Below are positions 57,935 through 64,000 of a stretch of 64,000 nucleotides of DNA, one piece after another (position 1 is the stretch's first letter; the number at the start of each line of letters is the position of its first letter). Source of the stretch: Engraulis encrasicolus (lineage: Eukaryota; Chordata; Actinopteri; Clupeiformes; Engraulidae). Both the position numbers and the translations under genes were made by a program. The notes below the pieces were generated by a model. It made no database searches, had not been told where the DNA came from, and saw only the letters and a list, made by a program, of their open reading frames with translations. The DNA lies in the NCBI RefSeq assembly GCF_034702125.1, contig NC_085868.1:39114628-39178627 (forward strand). The letters run 5' to 3'.

Positions 57935-60900
57935 TGTGCATAAATGTTAATTGTTTGAAAAAAATCTACACATTTGTGCCTAAATAAATCTACACATTTT
58001 AGGCCTTGTTTTTCACTGAGCTATGCTGTCTGGTTGCCGTGGCTAAGCAGTTGATCCACAACAATGTCAGTGATGCCTTCTTTGATGGGAAAAAGACACA
58101 AAAAGGCAGTAATGCTATTCTTTCCTTTGCTGAAAGTTGTTTCTGCAGTGTTTCTATTGTTCACTGATTGTGCCTCCTCTCCTGTGATGTGACGTGTGTG
58201 GGTATGTGTAGGTGGATGCGAGCACGGCCTGCAGGATGAACCCACTGGCTGCGCTCGGCATTGATCGCAGTGGCCTTATGCACGAGAGCCTCCGTGTCCA
58301 TGGCGGCATGGTGTACCCCCCGGGCATCCACCCGCTGCCCACCGAAAAGGCTAGAGAGGGGGCCTCTCTGCCCCTGGGCTACGCCACTGACCGCAACCTC
58401 GACCTGCTGTACAAGCCGGACGTCTCGAAGCCCGGCAACGGGTACGTCGGGCTGTACAAAAGCCCCCCGCCGGGGCTGCAGAAGCCCCTGGTGATGTCCG
58501 GCGCCGGGGCCGACGCCCTGGGGCTGGACCGCCGGGTGGGCCTCGCCGACAAGCCCGCCGAGCTCGCCCTGAACGGGGGCAGCAGCTTCCTGCGGCTCCC
58601 CTGGATGAGCCCCTACCCCGAGGCCACCATGTACCCCTTCCTGGACTCCCAAAAATACGCAGCACTTAACATGTACAAGGCGTCGTTCATGTCGCAGCCC
58701 TCGCCGTACCTGCCGCAGCACCTGGCCTACCAGTCGCTGTGCGCGGGCGCCGCGGCGGGGGGCAGCGCGGCCGAGGCCGAGCGACTCTTCTACATGTCCC
58801 CGTACCACCCCCCGGCGCCCATATCCTCCCCGCTGGCCCCGCCGCTGCGCATCCCCACCGCCACCGTGGCCCCCACCACGCTCTCCCCGCTCATGCACTG
58901 CCAGGACAAAGGCCTGCAGGGCATGGGGCCCAGGATCCACCACGAGCCCTCTGCGTTCGGACAGCAGCTGCATCCGCCGCCGCCGCAGCCCCTGCAGCCT
59001 CAACCCCAGCCTCCAGCCCACCACCAGGCACACGCTGACAGGCAACAGCATAGCGGTAGCGGCGGCAACAGTAGTGGTAACAGCACCGCCACTAACAGCA
59101 GCAGCAACAACAACAGCAAGACCAGCCGTATGCCTTCAAGCAAGAGCTCTAGCTCCACCAGCACCACTATCAGTAGCAGTAACAGTAGTAGTAGTAGTAG
59201 TGGTGTGAACTGCAGTAGTAGCACGAGCAACAGCACGTGTCACCCAGTGGACTCTAGCCCAGCCCTGGTGATGCAGCCGCCCCGACAGTCCAGCAGACCC
59301 GCACAGCCCAGCGCTTCTGCTCCCCCACCTCCCCCTCTTATCGACAGCACTTTGGACTTCCAGAAACAGCTGTTTCGGAGTCCTCCCTCCTCCTCCTCCT
59401 CCTCAGCCACCTCCTCCTCCCCTTCCTCCTCCTCCTCCCCGGCCATGTCTCATCCTTACTACTTGAGCAGTGTGTCGCAAGAGCACCGCTCACCAGTGCG
59501 CTCCGGCCAAAGCCTGAAGCCAAAGCCCAAGGACGGGAGCTGTGATCACAGGAGCGGAGGACAGGTGGAGAGGAAGGCCAGCAAGTCTCCCTCGCGAACA
59601 CCATCCTCCTCCTCCTCCTCCTCATCTCTCTCCTCGTCAGAAAAGCCTACCAAAGACCCCGCAGACAAGCCCTTGGACTTGTCGTCTGCCAAGATGGAAT
59701 TCGAATGCCCTCCCAACGGGTTTCCCACCCCCAAACTCGAGGCCTTGGCCAAGATGGGCTACCCGGCCCCCTCGGCTCGTTACGGACCGCCGCCCAGCCG
59801 CGAGCTGCTCAAAGAGACCCTTTCCCCCTCATCCTCCACGTCGTCGTCCTCCACCTCTGGTGGGTGTGGGGGTGGCGTTGCTGCTGGCACTTCCTCCTCT
59901 GCCTCTTCTTCGGCCAAGACCCCAGAGAGGCCGGAGATCATTAGCACTTTACACTCCTCCTGGGTAGTGCCCAACAGCGCGCCCAACACGCTCACGCCGC
60001 CCACCCTCCACCCGGACGGCAAAGGCGGCTCGTCGTCCGTCATCAGAAACAAGGGCGTGGAGCACGTGGTCGTGCACCCCCAGCAGAGGGGCTCCACGTG
60101 TCCTCGCATGGCCGAGGCCAACAGCAACGTTTTGGGGATGGGCTCTAATCCCGTTCATCCCGTGGCAGCGACGGCACCCGCGCCTGTCATCGTGACTCCA
60201 ATCGGGAGGCCGTCGTCTGCCTCGCCTTCTCCAAAGTCCAACGGCGAGTGGCCGAAATCGAACCCGACTCCGCCCGAAAAGGGGCCCGTCAACCGCATCG
60301 GGGGAACCACTGCCAGCCACCACCACCAACAACAGCAGCAGTGTGTCAAAACGCCTCCGACCACAGTCAAGCCCTTGAAGAAAGCCGATCCTCAAGACAA
60401 CATCCCCTTCAAGCCCCAGCAGCAGCAGCAGCAGCAGCCGCCTCACGTGGAGAACGGACACCCACCTCCTCCTCCTCCAGGCCACCTCTACATGCCCCAG
60501 AGCGAGGCCTACATGGCCCCGGGCCTGGCGTACAACCGCTACCACCTCCCTTACGGCGTCCACCACGACGCCATGTCCCTGTCTCATCTGCAGCTGGCTG
60601 GCAAGGGTCCCGTCTACCCCCATCCCGTGCTGCTGGGCAGCGCCAACCTCTACCAGCATCGCTTGCCCCCGAAGCACGGCTTGCACTACGGCCTCCCGCC
60701 GGGCCACGCGGCCGAGTACCTGACCTACCACGACTCGCAGGAGATGGTGCACCCGCTCATGTCCTCCCACCTGGCCATGGACCCCAAAGTCCGGGAGAGG
60801 TTGGAGATGCGCCCCCAGCCGCACCCGCAGGACAAGCACTGGCACCACGACGACTCCCCGTACAAGAGGCACGGCCTGGCCGAGAGCGAAGCCGCCCTCC

Positions 60901-61597
60901 ACCGGGCGGAACGCGAAGCCGCGGAAAAAGCGGACAGGTCATCGCACAGCAACAACAACAAGCAGTCTCACAACGGCGCCGCAGTGGCCAAGGAGGAGAT
61001 CATCTGCATCGACCTGATCCAAGATGACACAGATGGCGGCAGCAGCAGCAGCCCGCAGCCTGGCAAGCACAGCGTGATCACGGCCAAGAGACGCGAGCCT
61101 GGCAGGCCCAATGGCTGTGGCAGTAGCGGCAGTGGCGGCACCACCACCACCACCACCAGCGGCGGCAGTGATGGGAGAGAGCCAGAGCTCATGCAGATCC
61201 TGCGTTCTGGCCAACAACCCCCGTCCTCCACCACCTCCACTGCTGATCCCCACCAGGCAGAGGCGGCTGAAGCCCAACACGAGGCCTCCTCTGGCAGGCA
61301 GGCTCGGCACGTGGAGCCGGCGGTGCTGGTGTGCCCACGGCCAGACTCGCAGGAGGAGGAGGAGGAGTGCATGTCGGAGGACAGCCCCATGCCAGACCTC
61401 CCAGAGGAGCAGACCCTTCGCTGTGCCCGCACCTCCGGGCACAGGACCTCTGACGAGTCCGATTACAAAGCAGACAAGCACAGCAGTGCCACTGCAGCAG
61501 CTGCTACGGCTGCTCCCATCTCGACTGCTGCTGCTGGTAACAACAGCGGTTGTGGTGGCAACAAAAACATTGGCAGCAACAGCAACAGTGGTTGTGC

Positions 61598-61629
<32 letters not shown>

Positions 61630-61952
61630 GCAACGTTGGCAGCAATGCTACTACTAACGCCACCAACATTCGCCACTACATGGACCTTCCTCGCCCATCC
61701 TCCAAGGAGGTTTCTCCCCCTCCTACCCCCCAACCGCCACCAGCTCCTCACTCCGCCAAGGACGAGGAGGCGCAAGAGTCTCACGAGGAGGAGGAGGACG
61801 GCCCCCACGGAGCCTCCTCCAAGAGCCGGCGCTCCAGCCTCACCAAGCGCATCGCCAACTCCTCCGGCTACGTGGGCGATCGCTTCAAGTGCGTCACCAC
61901 CGAGCTGTACGCCGACTCCAGCAAGCTGGGACGCGAGCAGCGTGCCTTACAG
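57434..61952 (+). CDS. bcor: BCOR, BCL6 corepressor (5' part)
   Basis: Predicted coding: ATG at 57434-57436 joined to 58212-61952, 1,248 codons, continuing past the window. BCOR is a nuclear scaffold of the variant Polycomb complex PRC1.1 and bridges BCL6 to repressors. Recognised in order: VDASTACRMNPLAALGIDRS, LNGGSSFLRLPWMSPY and MYPFLDSQKY; PLDLS, a CtBP-type motif (59670-59684); RPEIISTLHSSWVVPNS, the BCL6-BTB binding peptide (59928-59978); GPVYPHPVLL; EEIICIDLIQDD, equivalent to the AF9-binding segment (60993-61028); and KRIANSSGYVGDRFKCVTTE (61845 on). BCORL1 lacks this BCL6 peptide, so this is bcor. Ser-, Asn-, Gln- and His-rich tracts lengthen the segment to about 1,250 residues against roughly 1,000 in human. 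Ankyrin and PCGF1-binding (PUFD) domains lie in later exons. Confidence 0.93.
57892..57931 (+). repeat. (GT)n in bcor intron
   Basis: About twenty GT units between the start-codon exon and the giant exon. Confidence 0.95.
58212..61952 (+). CDS. bcor: bcor giant exon
   Basis: The acceptor is TATGTGTAG (to 58211), and GTG (Val) is the first codon. The exon ends CGTGCCTTACAG before GTGAGC, phase 0 at both ends. Its 3,741 bases hold no stop. GC content and trinucleotide repeats (AGC, TCC, CAG) are far above the surroundings, and several long frames on the opposite strand are by-products of this composition. Confidence 0.95.
59060..59240 (+). repeat. bcor: Ser/Asn-coding AGC-AAC trinucleotide tract in bcor
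   Basis: Imperfect AGC/AGT/AAC repeats code for a Ser/Asn/Thr-rich, presumably disordered linker. Similar tracts occur at 59390-59440 (TCC), 60418-60440 (CAG, polyGln) and 61570-61640 (AGC). Confidence 0.85.
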
Positions 61953-63130
61953 GTGAGCTCTTCGTATTGATTTAACTCTATTTGTTCATGTATTTGTCTT
62001 GACTGTTTTGATTGATCTACCATTGCTGTTGATGCTGGTTTGTTTGTCTGAGGGCTTGGTTCTGTAGGTGGGATGGTTTGAAGTTAGGTGTTAAAGCAAC
62101 AGTAATAGCTGGCTGGCTGCTTCTTTTGCCTCTTTCTTTTTTTTCCTGCATGCTTGTGTGTCCTCACACTCACTTGAAATAGTTAACAAAACGTGCACAC
62201 ACACAATGTACATCTGTGTTATTCTGGCGGCGTATGTTAAGAAGAGAAAAAGAAAACCAACTAGATTAGCATGACAGAACGCGTTGCTCCGTTCACCTCA
62301 CCCCCAAGGGTGAGCGGCTTCGCACGTCGGCGTGAGAGCTGAAGGCAAAAAAGGCGCAAAAGCGTCAAAGTAATTAAGGCTGGCCGTTAGTCTTCCCACA
62401 CCAAACACCACCCCTCGCCCCAGTCCCCTGACCTACCCACTCCTCTCCTGAAGGGTATTCCAAGAAACTGTAAATCAGGTTAAGTTAACCTTGAGGTAGT
62501 GGTAAATTGATGAAAAGAAGAGACTCAGTGGACTCAGTGTTGCCAGATGTGTCTGATCAAATCCCGCCCAAAAGGTTCTCAAAAACCGCCAAAATGTGCT
62601 AAATTCTGCCCAAATTCAACAAATTACATTGACTTCTATGGGCCCAAAACAGCTGAAAAAACGCCAAATGGCCAATTTTTCCCATTCTTACCCACAGACG
62701 CTCATCCCAAGTAGCCCAATTGGGCGGGCACCCGCCCAATCTGGCAACACTGGCTGGACTCCTCATTTTCGTTTACAAATGATGCATGCTGTCTATTAGC
62801 ATGTTTACCACTTCCTGTAGGTTTACTAAGCCAGGTTTATCACTTAGCCATACTCTTGGAATACCCGGGCTGGCCGAATTTCCTACTGTGACACTTGGGG
62901 CTGGAAGAAGGGCCCTCTGCTTGGCTCGCTGGCCTGTTAGCTAGCTAGCTAGCTAGCAGCAAGAGTTACCTTAGCAGAGGGGCTAGTGCTGACTCAGCGC
63001 TGCTGTCCAGCCAAGCGGAAAGCTGTCGGCCGCTCCCGGCGCTTGCTGCCGCCATCAGTGTCTTGGCCTCTTAGTCTCGCCGTGCTACGGGCCACTGTTA
63101 ACCTGCAGGTGAGCCCAGGAGACTGATTTT
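61953..63130 (+). other. bcor intron, first part
   Basis: No second exon follows before the window's end as far as I can read. It contains the MITE at 62535-62752 and a (GCTA)n run near 62940-62957. Confidence 0.5.
62535..62752. mobile_element. hAT-type MITE in bcor intron
   Basis: Ends CAGTGTTGCCAGATGTG and ATCTGGCAACACTG, with flanks AGTGGACT and GCTGGACT (6 of 8). It carries CCCGCCCAA motifs on both arms. A fragment of the same family lies near 35560-35690. Confidence 0.75.
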
Positions 63131-63131
63131 C

Positions 63132-63234
<103 letters not shown>

Positions 63235-63719
63235 CACGCACGCGCGTACGTGCATGCGAGGGAGAGAGAGAGGGACAGAGGGGGAGAGAGCGAGTTAGTG
63301 TGCGCTTGTGAGTGTGTCAGCTACCCCTCCTCTCCCTGCTCGCTCGAAGTCTCCTCTCCTGCCTTTACTTAAGTGCACATACATGCACGCAGCCACACAC
63401 ACATACACATTGTGTAGACGAACAAGTCTACCCACCCACGCACACACGTGCGTAGACACACTAATGCTCCTCGTTCGCACACACATCTACCTACAGAAAT
63501 GCACACACACACATCCTCACAGGCATGCAGGCACACACACACATGCACACGCACACACCCATCCCCAGGCTCCTTTCAGTGCATGCTCTGGCTGCGCGGG
63601 CAGCTTAAGTGAAATCCGGCCTATTCACTCCTGATGTGAGGGATTAGCCCTCCTCACGAGGCGCCTGCTCCGCAGCTCAGCAGATTCATCAAAGCTGCAG
63701 CGCTCGGCGCAGCCCATCG

Positions 63720-63975
63720 ACGGATGGGGTGGAGGGGAGGGAGGACGGGAGGGAGGCGGAGAGGAGAGGAGAGGGGAGGGGAGGGGAGAGTGGAGGAGAG
63801 GAGAGGAGAGGAGAGGAGAGGAGAGGAGAGGGGAGGAGGGGAGAGGAGGGGAGAGGAGAGGAGAGGAGAGGAGAGGGGAGGGGAGGGGAGAGGAGAGGAG
63901 GCGGAGAGGAGAGGGGAGGGGAGGGGAGAGTGGAGGAGAGGAGAGGAGAGGAGAGGAGAGGAGAGGAGAGGGGAA
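63720..63975 (+). repeat. Purine-only GAGAGG minisatellite
   Basis: GGAGA/GGGGA units with almost no pyrimidines. A roughly 144-bp block (GGCGGAGAGGAGAGG to GAGAGTGGAGGAGAGG) appears twice. It could form triplex or G-rich structures in the bcor intron. Confidence 0.92.
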
Positions 63976-64000
63976 GAACGAGGCTCAGGCACCGGGCAGC

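Noticed and set aside
57882..58230. GTG at 58212 as a non-AUG translation start of bcor
   Set aside because: An AG directly precedes it and the ATG-ending exon at 57361-57436 joins in frame, so it is better explained as the first codon of an internal exon.
58161..61956. Several long open frames on the minus strand and other plus frames (up to about 317 codons) across the bcor exon
   Set aside because: They are by-products of the GC-rich, trinucleotide-biased bcor coding strand. They lack recognisable domains and are rich in Leu, Arg and Gly from reverse-read Ser, Pro and Gln codons.

Overview
This is a stretch of ray-finned fish (teleost) nuclear DNA. The evidence is two intron-containing vertebrate genes (atp6ap2 and bcor), a fish-type immunoglobulin receptor gene, very long GT/CA microsatellites, tRNA-derived SINEs, L2-type LINE fragments, a BEL/Pao-like LTR element and many hAT and foldback elements. 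No bacterial, organellar or free viral segment was seen.

Layout. 1-7.4 kb: transposon-rich DNA with a hAT element nested inside a hairpin element, a second hAT MITE and an L2 LINE remnant. 7.88-9.33 kb (+): a four-exon gene for a type I membrane receptor (signal peptide, Ig V-set domain, one membrane span, tyrosine-motif tail). 9.3-16.5 kb: repeats, including an inverted ribozyme-bearing foldback element. 16.5-28.05 kb (-): the complete atp6ap2 gene, the (pro)renin receptor / V-ATPase accessory subunit. Its nine coding exons predict 354 residues, and its introns are full of SINEs, MITEs and GT arrays. 28-51 kb: intergenic repeats, including nested TIR elements and a BEL/Pao-like element that was itself hit by an L2 LINE and by a short TIR element. 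51.3-61.95 kb (+): the 5' part of bcor (BCL6 corepressor), with a probable noncoding first exon, a small exon ending in the start codon, and a giant 1,247-codon exon. The rest of bcor lies beyond the window. 62-64 kb: bcor intron with microsatellites and a purine-rich minisatellite.

atp6ap2 and bcor lie head to head, as I recall them doing on the human X chromosome, so this is probably an ancient syntenic pair. Atp6ap2 acts in V-ATPase assembly and Wnt signalling at endomembranes. Bcor is a nuclear Polycomb (PRC1.1) corepressor. Nothing in the sequence ties the two functionally.

The most unusual content is a family of short (about 140-240 bp) elements flanked by 11-15 bp target duplications. 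They carry the core of a small hammerhead ribozyme (CTGANGA, stem II, GAAAC), and three of the four are folded into long inverted repeats. Five more solo or decayed cores lie elsewhere. The second oddity is a tandem array in an atp6ap2 intron, where the 3' end of coding exon 4 plus its splice donor has been copied at least three times between GT microsatellites. All identifications come from reading the sequence against remembered family features; no database search was run.
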